From Pipra filicauda (Eukaryota; Chordata; Aves; Passeriformes; Pipridae): a DNA stretch of 64,000 nucleotides. The notes beneath the pieces are model-generated. The model was not told where the DNA came from. It made no database searches and was given only the letters and a program-made list of their open reading frames with translations. Each line of letters starts with the position of its first letter. The stretch's first letter is position 1. Of this stretch, positions 1 to 13,200 are shown piece by piece. The stretch lies in the NCBI RefSeq assembly GCF_003945595.2, contig NW_024104420.1, forward strand, positions 742,201 to 806,200, read 5' to 3'. A program made the position numbers and the translations under genes.

Positions 1-815
1 CACTGGGGTCCCCATAGCTGGGTGTGGTGCCCCAGGTGGAATCTCATGAGAACAGGTATGAGGGGCCATATTCCTTCCTTCACTCTGCTGGCCATCCTTC
101 TTTTGATGCAGCCTAGGATGTGGTTGGCTTTCTGGGCTGCAAGCGCACATTGCCGGCTCCTGTACAATTTTTCATCCACTGATATCTTTTAAGTCCTTCT
201 CCGCAGAGCTGCTCTCAATCTGTTCATCACTCATTCGGTTTTGGTGCTGGTTATTGCCTTGGCTCAGGTAGACTTGTCCTTGTGTAAGCTTGGAAGGTTC
301 ACATGGCCCACTCCTCAAGCCTGTCAAGGTCCCTGTGGGTGGCATCCCTTCCATCCAGCAGATCAACTGCACCTCTCATCCTGGTGTTACCTGCAAACTT
401 CCTGAGGGTGCACTCACTACCACTGTATCACTGTCACAGATATGGAACAGTACTAATCCCAGTATGCATCCCTGAAGAATGCCACTTGTTGCCAGTGATC
501 TCCATTTGGACATTAAATGTAACTCTTTGGTTGAGATCATTCAACCAGCTCCAGCCATTAGATAGTCCATCCTTATTGCTCCAGTTGAGAGGTAAGGGTG
601 TTGTGTGGGACTATGTCAAAGGCCTTGCAGAAGTCAAAAATAGAGGACATCCATTGCTTTTCCCTTGCCTGCTAGTGCAGTCAGTCCACAATAGAATGCC
701 ACCAGATTAGCTGGGCGCAATTTACCTGTTATGATGAAGGAATGTCATGTTTCTCTCATCACCTGCCTGTCACCTATATGCCTTGACATAGGAGAATCTG
801 TTCCAATATTTAATT
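1..815 (-). mobile_element. CR1 LINE, antisense, RT region
   Basis: Antisense copy of a chicken-repeat-1 LINE running off the left edge. Its 3' side is at low coordinates, including the typical segment at about 108-175 (GCAGCCTAGGATGTGGTTGG). On the minus strand between about 590 and 660 the reverse-transcriptase motif reads FDFCKAFDIVPHNTL, matching the CR1 DFSKAFDTVSHN motif with substitutions. Stops and shifts break the frame, so it is dead. It lies in a DMXL1 intron. Confidence 0.85.
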
Positions 816-1028
816 TTTGTCAGCATTGGAGAAGTCTGTTCCTGTATTTAGCAGTGATAGCACAAAGCAGTTCATCTTTTTGTATTTGTAAATATCAAAC
901 TGAGGTTTGAATAAAGCTTAATTGGGGAGATACTGAAATAAACTTCAGTCTTCAGCTGCCGGAATTATCTTTGTCAAGATCATAATGGAAAAGAGAGGGT
1001 TTTTATTATTGTTTACTTGTCTTTCTAG

Positions 1029-1230
1029 AGCTTCCAGTTAGCTCCCCAATATGCCATGCAGTTTTGAAAACTTTGCAGCGCTGGGAACAAGTTCTTCTCC
1101 GACGTGTTGAGCTCTATGGGGGTCCACCTCAACATTATATTTCAGTTCATGCTTCTGAAGATTCCCTAGCTGCTGGTCCTGCATTGCTTCGCCATAAAAC
1201 TTTACTTGAGCCTACAAACACTCCTTTCAG
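1029..1230 (+). CDS. DMXL1: DMXL1 exon: ELPVSSP...TNTPF
   Basis: First DMXL1 exon in the window. The acceptor is TTTCTAG at 1022-1028 and the donor is CAG|GTGAGT at 1231. It begins with the last two bases of a Glu codon and reads [20 protein letters not shown] onward, a stretch conserved in both DMXL paralogues. It ends two bases into an Arg codon completed by the next exon. An acceptor two bases later is possible from sequence alone but would break the frame expected from the family. Confidence 0.9.
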
Positions 1231-4200
1231 GTGAGTCTAATTTATATAAGTACTGACTATAGTATCTTTAATATAAATCAAGCATTAGATTATTAGTGCA
1301 TGTGATAGAATTCAATAACTAAATGCCAGTTTTAAGATTTGCTCTAATCCACTGTGAGATGGTGGGTGCACATCAGATTTCATGCATCTCTGATCCAGAG
1401 CAAGATCAGGAAAACAGTTTCTAATTTTTTTAAGTTCTTTTATTGAAGCTTAACATATAGATTTTTAGTGTCTTTGGAAAAGTATGGTTGACAATAAACT
1501 AAAGAATAAAAAATTTGCCTTAAGAGGTAATTAAGGATTAGAGACAATGAATGAAATAATTGCCCTACCTTTGGAGGTAATGTTATCACATTCTTATCAG
1601 TATTATTACCTAAAATCAGAGAAGAAATATTTACTATTTGTAATATTTGCATAGTTATGACTTCACATAATTGCATGTTCAGCCAGAAAAGTGTGCTCAG
1701 TTTCTTAAATTATAATTTTTTAAATAGATATCTGCTTTTTTAGTCTTACTGTCACCTATGGATTGCAGAATCAGCAAAAAGTCTGTCTTTTTGTTGTAAA
1801 ATATCTTACTGTGGTCATACTTAGTTTTAGTAATGTGACTTGATTAAAAGGTCACAGTTTAACATGTGTCTGCCGTCTGATATTTTTAAATTATGATTTA
1901 AAGCAGTTCAGTTTGTTGTTTTTTGGCCTGTCATAAGCAGCTGTACTTGCATTTATAATTTTTGCTTGAGCATATTGTTTCTAGGGATAAGCATAAAATT
2001 TGAATTCTGATCTGATTTTACAGTCCTTCCTGTTTTGTTACTGAAAAGTCATGGGTGTTTCAGAGATATTGCACAGCTGATGATATGTGTCTAGCAGGAA
2101 GAGTTAGTCATTCACTGCCCATGTGATAGGATCAATCATTAGCACTAAACAGAAATTATCCATGTTGTAAAGAATGAGTTGGACTAATAAATAATCTGTA
2201 TGCTGCCCTTATCATTGTGTAGTTTCTTGAAGAGATTTTTCTCACTTGTCCCAAAACAGGAGGAAAAAATGCTACATATTATTTTCCTTCTTCCTTTTGT
2301 GCCTTCTCTCACATGTAGGTATTTCAGGAAGAGGGTATTAAAGTGCTTCCAAATAGATCTTGTGTAGTTTCTATAGATCTGTAGTTTTGCTTCAGCATTT
2401 CTTCTGACTATAGTTTGATTCGAGTGTAAGATATTGCACTCTTGTATAAGTATGAGCAGTGTGTAAATATTTATTTTGACTTTATTCTGTAGATCTAGCA
2501 GTCATGTTGCACTATCAGTGAAGAGGCTCTGGCAATACTTGGTCAAACAGGAAGAAGTGCAGGAAACCTTTATCAGAAATATTTTTACAAAGAAGCGATG
2601 CCTAAATGAGGTCAGTATGGTGTTTAAAATGGAGAAAATATTGCAGGTCAATCTGTGAACTTTTACTTAAGTTATTTAGCTGGCATGTTTACTTCTAGGG
2701 CATGAATGGTTAATGCTGTTGGCTATGACTCTAAATCTGCAGTATTTGTAATAAAAAATGTTTGTCCATTGTTTTGTAGAATACAAAAATAATCAGTCTG
2801 TGATTATAGAATGAGAACTAGCACAACTTGGCTATAGTCAGCCTCTTCGTTAAGTTCAGTAAAGCTGCCTCAAAAGAGTGACAGACTCGAAAATTTCAAA
2901 GATTAAAACCAGTAACCTCATCAGCCACAGTTCTAAAACTGTGAATTTTTCCCTGCCACAGTCATTCTGGCTTTTATCCGCTGCTCTCTGTCTTGTTATG
3001 ATTTGATTTTAGTAAGAAAATTGGTCATACAACAGTTTCTGTCTCTGATAAATTGTTCCAGTGCCTTCTTGGATTCCAGGTTCCAGATTCAGTAAAATGT
3101 TTTTAAATTGTGGTTTTGTAATGGACTTTTAGGTTTTTTTTCTTCTTACTCGTCCCTACTCCCAGTATTTTAAAAGAATTACTGGTATTATAGAAAAAGT
3201 GTGGAGTAGCATAAACAGAAGAGAAAGCAGCAGATGTGAACAAATTAAACATGCAGGAAAAAGAATATTTATGACTAGTAAATATTGATGACATGGCAGC
3301 AGAGAGGTCTCTATGACCTAACCTTCATTCTGTCACAACTAGAATATTAGCTTGTTTGGCTAATTGTGTTCACTGCAGACTGCAATTAAAAGGAAAATTG
3401 TTTGTCCTTTAAAGGTGCACCATTTCTGGTCATGCTTCATGTTAATGCAGCTGTGTTGCTATGCTGTATGGACAGGTGTTTTGGGAGATTTTTTATGTGC
3501 TTTATATATTTCAAAGGAGGATCATGTACAGCCTTATACAGCATAGGTGTGTTGGCTTTATTTTTTATCTTGTCAGTGTAGATTGCTTTTTTTCCAATAA
3601 ATTTGACTTTTGGGATGGACAAGATGCTGTTACATCACAGAGTAGGTAAATCAGTACGTTTTGTACTGAATACAGAGTTTAGAATTTGTTAATTATTGTT
3701 ACTACATAAAATGTGTGTGTGTGTGCAAACATGCTGCTGTGTTTCAGTTGTTCTGTGTTGGGGTAAAAAACAAAGAATTAAGGATTTCCTTGATACCTTA
3801 TGTGTTATGTCTTACCTTTATGCTTTGTTCTGTGGTTGTTCTTTCCTTGGTGAAGTCATTAGAGGAGCACAATGAAACCATGAAAAATTCTGTGGTGGAG
3901 GAGCACATCATCAATAAGGTACGCAGTAGTAATCCTCAATTTTATTAGATCTTACATCATTATGAAGTACTTTCTTTTTGAAATGGTGCTGATTTCACTT
4001 AAAAAAAGTCTTTGATGTCATAGCAAGCAAACTTAAAAAATCACTTTTGCAAGGGATTGAGTTAAACTAGTCTTGTTATAGAGTTTATCTGAAACTTAAT
4101 TATGCTAGAAAGCCGCATCAAGCAACCAGGTATGAACAATATGTTGTATCAAATTCTGTAGCTATGGCAAGTGAAGAGCTGAAGTTGAGATTTGCACAAG

Positions 4201-7200
4201 TGACAAAAATTTAGTAGCAGTATGGTATATAGTACATACAGGACCTTTCACCAATATCAGATGTCTGAATAGTTGCCTATAAGTGGAAGTGGTTTACTGA
4301 AGTTACAGCAGTTTTGTTAGCATGATACTGGTTTGCTACTGAAAATTTTCCCTGAACCTTATTTTAAACATGGTGACAAATGAATCCATATAACAGTTTT
4401 GTAGCGAGTTTCTTGGAAGATTGGTATTGAAAAGGTATAATATTCTGCCTAGAAATTCAAATGAATACTGTATTCTTCAGTCTTTCTTTTTTCAAAACTA
4501 ATGTGAAGACAAACAAGAACACCCTGTGATGTCCTTGGGCTACCTTATTATTATTAATTATATGATAAAGTGGTATTAACAAATAGGTAATTGGAACCGA
4601 CTGGGGAAAAGTAATTTTAATTTCATGCAGGTTTGTTCACCATAACACACAGGTCATGGTTTTGTATCTGTTTGTCACTGCAGTTTTGTGCAGTGTCACA
4701 TACATAAAATCAACAAGATATCAATTTTGTTTTGACATAAAAAAAAAAGTATTCCACTTCTTTGTCTGTAACAGCTATAGACTTTTTTCAGACTTCAAAA
4801 AAGATTTGCAGGTCTTTGACAGCACAGTCTTACTGTTTTTTCAAGTAAAATATCCTTGATTAAATCTTTCAGATGTCAGAAGATTAAGAATTTGAAGATG
4901 AGAGCTGGGAATAGTTCTGGAATAGTTCTTTGCGTTTTCAAGAAAATATAAGATTTTACATTTGTAATTCAGGTTTAAATTTTCAGATCACCATTAGTTT
5001 GGCAGTGCCATTTTTTTTACTGTAAAATAATTTTGTAACTGCAATAGACTGAGTCTTTAATTACTGTAATACTTGCAATGCTGAGCTCTTTAATTTTGAA
5101 CAGAAGTGCTACAGTGCTGGTAGAGTTTAGAATTTTGTGTGTGTTGGCACATACCCCAGTGTACTTCTAAAATACAAAATGGTAGACGATACTCAAATCC
5201 AACATTAGATCACATTAAGAAAAATGAAAAAAAAAAGAATATGTAATAGTAAAAAGTTTGTGATACTTCAGTGTACAGAATTCCAGATTTATTCAATTGT
5301 GGAAAAATGTGAATAGGTAAGCTGACAAAGTTTAAATTTATTTTCCTGCTCAGGAGCTTGCCAGTATCTTCTTTTGTACTATTTCATCAGTTTCAGTAGC
5401 AAAAAGTGTTTGCTAAGAGCCTGCAAAGACTTAACAAAATTTTTTGAGAGCAAAATGTCAAGATTCAAAATTTTAGTCATCAACAGCAAGTGTGTATGCA
5501 GCCTTGCTGGTTTTCAGCATCCCTGAAAAACCTGAGAACGAACATAGAACTGTGACTTCTGTGACAAATTACACTTTCTCTGTTGCTGTGGTGATCTCAA
5601 CATGGCAGTTGGAAGTAGATTATTACACCAAATAGATTTACCATAGTTGTTACAGGATGTATTTGTTGAATTTTCTTAGAATTCAAATGAAATAAAAAAA
5701 GAATTTTCATATGAAACAGTGTTTGGTCTCTGTACTTTTGTTAAAAAGCAGTGTTGCATAGAAGTTTGTTTTTAATTGTGCTTTACTTTTTAAATACAGA
5801 TAGAAACAGATATGGGATACCCAGGAGGCAAGGCAAGAATAATCCATAAAGAGTCTGACATCATTACTGCTTTTGCAGTCAATAAGGTGAGTGTAAAGGA
5901 GGTAGAATAATCTAATCGTGTTGTACTTCCACCTGATAACACTGATGGTTGTCCCATTGTGAATGTGTGAGATAAACTTAGCCAGCACCTTTAGCTACTT
6001 TTAGCACACAGGACTTTTAGCACTCCCTTCTCAAAAGCACTTCATAATTACCTTTTTATAATTAAGCGCTTCTACTACAAATTGACTTTTTTTTCTGTTG
6101 TGCAGTACATTGAGGGAATGGAGAGGTGGTATCTACTTTTTCTTTAAGCTTGTGTGTAGGAGTCAAGTTTAAACATATATAGATCAGACATATATGTTTG
6201 GGGTTTTATAAATTAAGTGTGTATTTGTGTGAACAACGGTGCCATAACCATAGAAAACTAAAATAAGCCCCTTTGTGAGGTTTCCTTTTGTATCTCCCAT
6301 TCTGTGTGTTACTTTTTTTCAGGCAAATCGGAACTGCATTGCAATAGCATCAAGTCATGATATTCAAGAGTTAGATGTTTCTGCGATTTTAGCTACGCAA
6401 ATCTATACCTGGGTTGATGATGATGTGGAAATAGAAAATAAAGGGTATATGTTCTTTGTTTTCAATATCACAGTTTTGACTGTGGATAATTCAGAGTAAC
6501 AAAGCATGGTATTTAATGTTGCTGTTTGGAATCTTAACTTACAGTGCTTTTTTCATTTACAGGGCTGATGATTTCTTAGTTATACATGCTCGTGATGATC
6601 TGGTAAATGTTCAGGGAACTACTCCATATACTCATAGTAATCCTGGCACACCTATCAATATGCCTTGGCTTGGTAGTACACAAACTGGCAGGGGTGCATC
6701 TGTGGTAAGTCACTTGTCAAAGATTACCTTCATGTGTTCTATCTGCTTATCTCCTTTTGTCTGTTCAGTGTTGCTAGTTATATTTTACAACTAGCGTGTA
6801 AGTAAATGTAGCTTGTCAGTGTAATAAAGATGAGCTGGATTTTTTTATAACAATTCCCATAATAGATTATTATTACAAATATTGCACATAATTTAGGGGA
6901 CACCAACTAAGCAAGCAAAGCCTTTAGACAAGCCATATATGCTTTCTTTACTTACAATGCATAATTTAAAAATAAAGAATCAGGGTTTAGGTAAGAAGTT
7001 GCTTCTTAAATTGTTCTTTGATGGCTTGAAGCCAAATGCTCTATCTAAAAAGTGTATATTCAGCAGATTTCAGGCTGTAAATTTGTAAGGATTGGGTAGA
7101 AATATTTAAATGAAATGTTGAAGTGGCTTTTATTTTAAGTGTGATCTTCAGCTTCAGTCTGAGTTTTAGGAATGATTTTGTGTCTGGAATGAAGCTTGGC

Positions 7201-10200
7201 CCTGAGCAAAAAGCTATTAGATTAAATTTAATTCAGATCAAGTGATAACAATGTCAATGGCTAGACTACAATTATCTTAGTTCCTGTGCAGCATAGATGC
7301 TGTCTAATAATGCAGATCTGTTGTTAGTTAGCTGGGAGATGCTTATTTGGAGACACTTAATTGGGCTGAAAGGGTCATACAAGGCACCATTATCTCTTGA
7401 TCCTTCTGCACACGGATGTGGAGTTTTCCTGGATAACTGAATGCATTAAGTCTTGGGACTTGGCTACATTTTGTGTCATTTAACAGCTCAAAGCAAGTCT
7501 ATAACTGGTGGCAGAATGAAATAACCATATGTTAATTAATGTTGTATTTGATTTTTGAAAATATCTGTTGATTAGGAGAAGTAAATAAGGAATAAGCATT
7601 ATAAGAGTGATAATGTTATCCACACATCGAAGTGGGTATTGTGCCCGTACCTATACCTCTGCCTTCTGTTTAGGAAATACTGATCCTAGTTTCTAGTGTT
7701 GCAGCTCTGTTACCACAATCTCTTCTGCAAGTATTCTTTGAATGCCTTCACTGCTTTCTCCTCTCACTTCCATTTATATATATAAGTATGTATGAATTTT
7801 TGTGTGTGTGTTTCTCAACGTTAAGTAATTATATAATCTATTATGTAAACTTATGTACTTATCTGACTTTTTATTTTGTATGTAGTAGAACTTTCTTCTT
7901 AAAGATATTTAGTTATGCTTGTGTTGAATGCATTTGCTGTTAAACTTTGGACCTAAATTTTGTCTGGCATACTGTTTGACTGTGGCAGAGAACCAAGCAC
8001 AGCACAGAACGACACCTGCCCACTAGGGAAGAAACACAAAGGTACCCAATGAAGGACAAAGTAAATGCAGGAAGATATAGGGATTCTTGGGAGAAAATAA
8101 TGTTGCTGTGGAAGGACTCAAACCTGGAAGAAAAGCAGCTTCACTAAAATCTTTCCTTTGCTACTATTTACTACTTTGTTCCTTCGGATACTACTTCTGA
8201 TTCTTGTTGTCATCATTGCTTTTCCATAATGTGCAGCCCATTTAGTAGTTATAGCCCACTGTTCTCTACCATAACTGGCTTCTCAGTCTTGTTGTCTTTG
8301 CTTCACTTTCATCAGCAAGGGAGACTATTAGACTGATGATACTCAGGCAGTTAATGTTTTATTAGCTCTAAGGTTTTTTTTGTTACTCTTCACTGTTTCC
8401 TGTTGCACAGTTCATACAAGGTAAGTAAGGAGGCTCACCATCAGACACTTCAGCACAATGTGTTCACACAGTTCTTACAGGAGGTGTTTCTAAGAGGGCA
8501 CTGAAGTACTAGGATGTAGCTACAGCTTTGAAACTCAGGTAATGTTCTCAACAGCTTGTCATACAAGACATTGTGACTCACACCATTATTTACCTGTTGA
8601 ACAACTGGTGGGGTGGATTTTAAGAGCTTTTTTATTCTTTCAGGCTTACTGTACATTAGACCCAAAGCACCCAGTTCTCCAGCAACGTAACCAGTGTTCT
8701 AGCCATCAGCTGTTGTAAGGGGAAAGTAAGGGCTAGCAGTCTCAAATGTCAGTTATATTAATAATGGAAGTATTTGCACTTGATAATTGTGCGTGTCTTC
8801 TAAATTGGAGATGCTGCACCAGAGAGTTATGTTAGCAGTCTTTCAAAGGCATGTTTCTGTAAGTTTGCATTTTTCCAAAGCATAATCCATCATGGGTTAA
8901 GAGATTGTGATGTGTGCTTGTCTGTTGAATGAAGGAAAATGACTTCCACTAACTTCTGGGTAAAAGTTGGTGGCTCTAAAACTCAACAGAGCCCTTCATT
9001 TTAGTGGAGAATTAGAGTAAACCTGAATAACTGTTCTTCCACTTACTCATAGAGATAAGTTGTAAGTTTAGGGAACAAAGTATTGCAATTATAAATGCAC
9101 ACACCGATCAGTAAATGTTTGAAGAACATCATTCTCTCTTGTCTTGTCCTAAACCTTAAAATGTGTATATATTTTTACCAAACCATTTGACATTTTTCCT
9201 TGACATTTAAAGTACTTAAAGAAAATAAAAAGGAAAATACATAATTGAAGATCTTTTTATCTTCAGGAAAGTCTTGTGAAATAAAGCTTTGAGAATTAAA
9301 ATACCTAAATCTGCTTCCAGATGTCATCAAGAGCATGCAGTTTCTCCATTAATCCAGACCCAGGGAAATTTTAGCAAGAAAATAAATTATTTACCTTCCA
9401 AGTGCTTTTCTTCATTTTTGCTTTTGATAATTTAGAGAATATTACTTTTCTACTCATTGGATCATATGAAAAACACATGAAAATTTGTAATTCATGCCTC
9501 TTTCCGGTTGACAGCCTGATATGATTGGAGGCAAGGGAGAATCTTATGCTTGAAATACTGATCACTATCTACTGCTTCATGACAAGCACTTTCAAGATAC
9601 TGCACAAAATTATGGCACTTGAAGGTCACAGTTGGATTCAATACGATCTTAAAGGTCTTTTCCAATCTAAATGATTCTTTGAAAGTAATTCAATGCCAGC
9701 TTGATATTGGTGTGTAGTAAGTGGTAAGCTGCTGTGTTGAAGATGCGTGCTCTGGCCACAAAATTTCATTTGTGTTCTCATTTGAAGCTAGCACCTGGCT
9801 CAAATATAACATTATGCCTTTCTCAAATGTTCAGGTAAATAATACATGCATGAGCAGAGTCCAACAATTTTCTGAGGAAAGACAGTCCTCAAAGTAGTCA
9901 GATACTTTTGAGAAGAACTATCAAGAAACAAAAGAATGAAAACTCAACCTTGACATACATTAATAGAAAGAAAAGAAAGGAAGAGAGATCACAGGGACAG
10001 ATATATTTCTATGATGAAAAAATCCCTATAGGTTTTTTTCCTTTTGTGGGTTGGGCATACAATTTAATTAGATGAGATTTAAACATAATTGTCTCATGTC
10101 TCCGGGCCTCTTCATACATTGAATTCTTCCCAGTAAGAATTAATAAAATAAGAAAAACAGCAATGTAAACAGCGATCTTGGCAATGCACCTTGCGAAGTG

Positions 10201-13200
10201 TGGAGCATAGGAACAAAAGTGCTACTGAAAAGTCAGTGGATCTGTATTTGCAAAATTACAGAAAGTTTTAAAGAAGTTTTTATTATTATTTATTTTTTAA
10301 TGCCAGTTACTAGGTATATTGCTTATTCTGGATGGCCACAAATAACCACTTTCCAAGCAATGGCAATAAGTTAACTAGACTTGAAAATAAATATATTCCT
10401 TCCTATTTTTTACTTCTGTTAAAGTTTGTTTACCTCTTTCTTTACATGCTTCTGCCTCTGTTTTGCTTATCTTACAATATTCAGGAATATTCCAATAAAT
10501 TTAATGGAATCAGAAAGGAATTGGCAAGAAAAGAGGTAAGATTGCAGTCTAAGGAGTGCTTATGTTTGGATCCATACATTTCTGAAGCAAAAATTTAATA
10601 TTTACCTAGATGTATAAAGCTGCAAAAGTGTTAACATGTGCACTAGTCTTGGAAGAAGCTGAGTTCTGTCTTAATCTCTAAACCCAGTACTTGCTTTCAG
10701 TAAGAAATTTGATAGGAGACAACTCTCTACAATCACTAATTATTCTCCAGTTCAGTAACTTTTTGTTCATCAGTACTGTTAATTTTTTTTCTATTTTGTT
10801 GTATATTTAACAGATGCTCAAGAAAGCTATTAATAACGTCAGAAGAATGGCTTCTCACCCAACACTACCATATTGTAAGTTCAGTTTTGTTTAAAAAAAA
10901 AAAACAAGAAAAGTTATCTAAAGACTAAATATTTCTTATTGGCCTGTTTCTCAGTATGCTACTTTATACTAGCATGGCAATCTACTGTATGAAAGTTGTT
11001 TGTAAGCTGTATTTTAGTGAAACTATTTATAATTTTAAAAAACAATACCGGGGGATTTAGAATAGCCTTTAGAAACAGGGATATTTTTATAGCAAAAAGT
11101 ATTTTTGTTTCATTTGTCACTTGAGTGAAAGATAGTGGGAAAAATATGTTATTATCTCCAAGTAAATAGCTTCATATTTCAGTACCATCTAAATATAGTT
11201 CTTAATTAAATAATGAATAACACAAGTTCCAGTGGTACCTCCTACTCCTACACCAAGCCAGGTACTATGGCACATAGTTTGGCACTAGTAACTTTGAGGT
11301 GGTGTGAGATTTTTTAAAATTTTAAAAGCTACAACACCTGTGAAAAGTCATGTAAATATTTTCTGTTGCAGACCTAACAGGTGCTCAAGATGGTAGTGTA
11401 AGAATGTTTGAATGGGGTCACGCTCAGCAAATCACTTGTTTTCGATCTGGTGGCAACTCAAGGGTAACTCGAATGAGGTTCAATTACCAAGGAAATAAGG
11501 TAACTGACAGAATATTTCCGTACTTATTCTCTTCTCTCTTCCCCCCAGTATAATTGCAAATTAACAGAAACTCGCATTCTTCAAATCTAAAGTAGTTTCG
11601 AAGAATTGTGGGCATTTTCTTTGCAATACATATGTATTTACTATGAGTATGTATTTTCTTTCAGTTTGGAATTGTTGATGCTGATGGATATATAAGTTTA
11701 TATCAGACAAACTGGAAATGTTGCCCGCTTACTGGAACTTCACCTAAGCCGTATTTGGTAAGCTGAAAACTAAATTAGTTTCCATAACCTTGTGTTGTGC
11801 TCTCTTATTTCTTTGCCCCTTCAGAATAGTTAGGAGAGAGTGGGGATTGTGCTGATAACCAGTGTTAATCAAGAATAAATTATGTGTTGTTCCCATTCTG
11901 TGATATGTCTGACAGACAAGTTCTTATGTTCTAATCATACTTGCTAAGTGGAGAGTAGAAAATGCAGTGTTAGATCTGAAATAACTTTAATGTTCATTGA
12001 GACTAGTCTGTAATTGTTAGTTGTCAGTTAATTGTCCTGCACTGGTGCGACCTCACCTTGAATATCGTGTGCAGTTTTGGCTGCTGCAATATAAGAAAGA
12101 TATTAAGCTGTTTAGAGAGCATCCAAAGAAGGGCAACAAGGATGGTGAAGGGCCTTGAGGGGAAGCCAAATTAGGATTGACTGAGGTCACTTGGTGTGTT
12201 CAGTCTGGAGGAGACTGAGGGGAGACCTCATTGCAGTCTACAGCTCTCTGGTGAGGGGAAGAGGAGGGGCAGGCACTGATCTCTTCTCTGTGGTGAGCAG
12301 TGATAGGACCCGAGGTAATAGCCTGAAGTTGTGTCAGGGGAAGTTTAGGCTGGATATTAGAAAGAGGTTCTTCGCCCAGAGGGTGGTTGGGCACTGGAAG
12401 AGGCTGCCCAGGTAAGTGGCCACAGCACCAAGCCTGACAGAGTTCAAGAAGCGCTTGGACGATGCTCTCAAGGCACATGGTGTGATTCTTGGGGAGGGTC
12501 CTGTGCAGGTCCAGGAGCTGGACTCAGTGATTCTTGTGGGTCATTTCCAACTTGGCATATTCTGTCATTTTGTGATTCTGTAATTGACAGTTATGCAGGG
12601 CTGGAAAGTATACTTTCATGAAACATTAAGAGTTTCGCAAGGCATACCAATACCTTTATATGCCATGCTCTTTAAATTGCTTTTGAACAGCGTACCTTCT
12701 CAAGGAGATTTAATATTTCACGCTTGTACAAAATACGTTTCCCTTTTAATTAATTTCTAAACTGCAATTTTTCAGATGTGGCAATGTCATAACAAAACAG
12801 CCAATGACTTTGTTTTCATCAGTTCATCATCTTTGATAGCCACAGCGGGATTGTCTTCTGACAACAGGTAAGAACTGCTCTGATAATGCATGAAGATACC
12901 TTCTCTCTGTCACTTTGTTTTTTTTCATGATTCTTCTTAAGTAGTTTAAGAGCCACCTGTACTTCTACTTGATTTCTTTCTTTGTGGGAGGGGGAAAGAA
13001 GCAATGTTAGCATCTAAATTCATATGTCTATTAAAGGAGGTTTTGTAAGGAAGCACAAAACTCTGTTCATGTTCCCTATGAGAGGGAGAGAAGGAGATCC
13101 TGAGCTCTTCTCCCTGGGATCCAGTGATAGGATGGGGAATGGCTCAGAACTGTGCCAGGGGAGGTTCAGACTAGACATCAGGAAACATTTCTCTCCCAAG

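Noticed and set aside
303..710. A 135-codon plus-strand frame
   Set aside because: It is antisense to the CR1 reverse transcriptase, whose motif reads on the minus strand.
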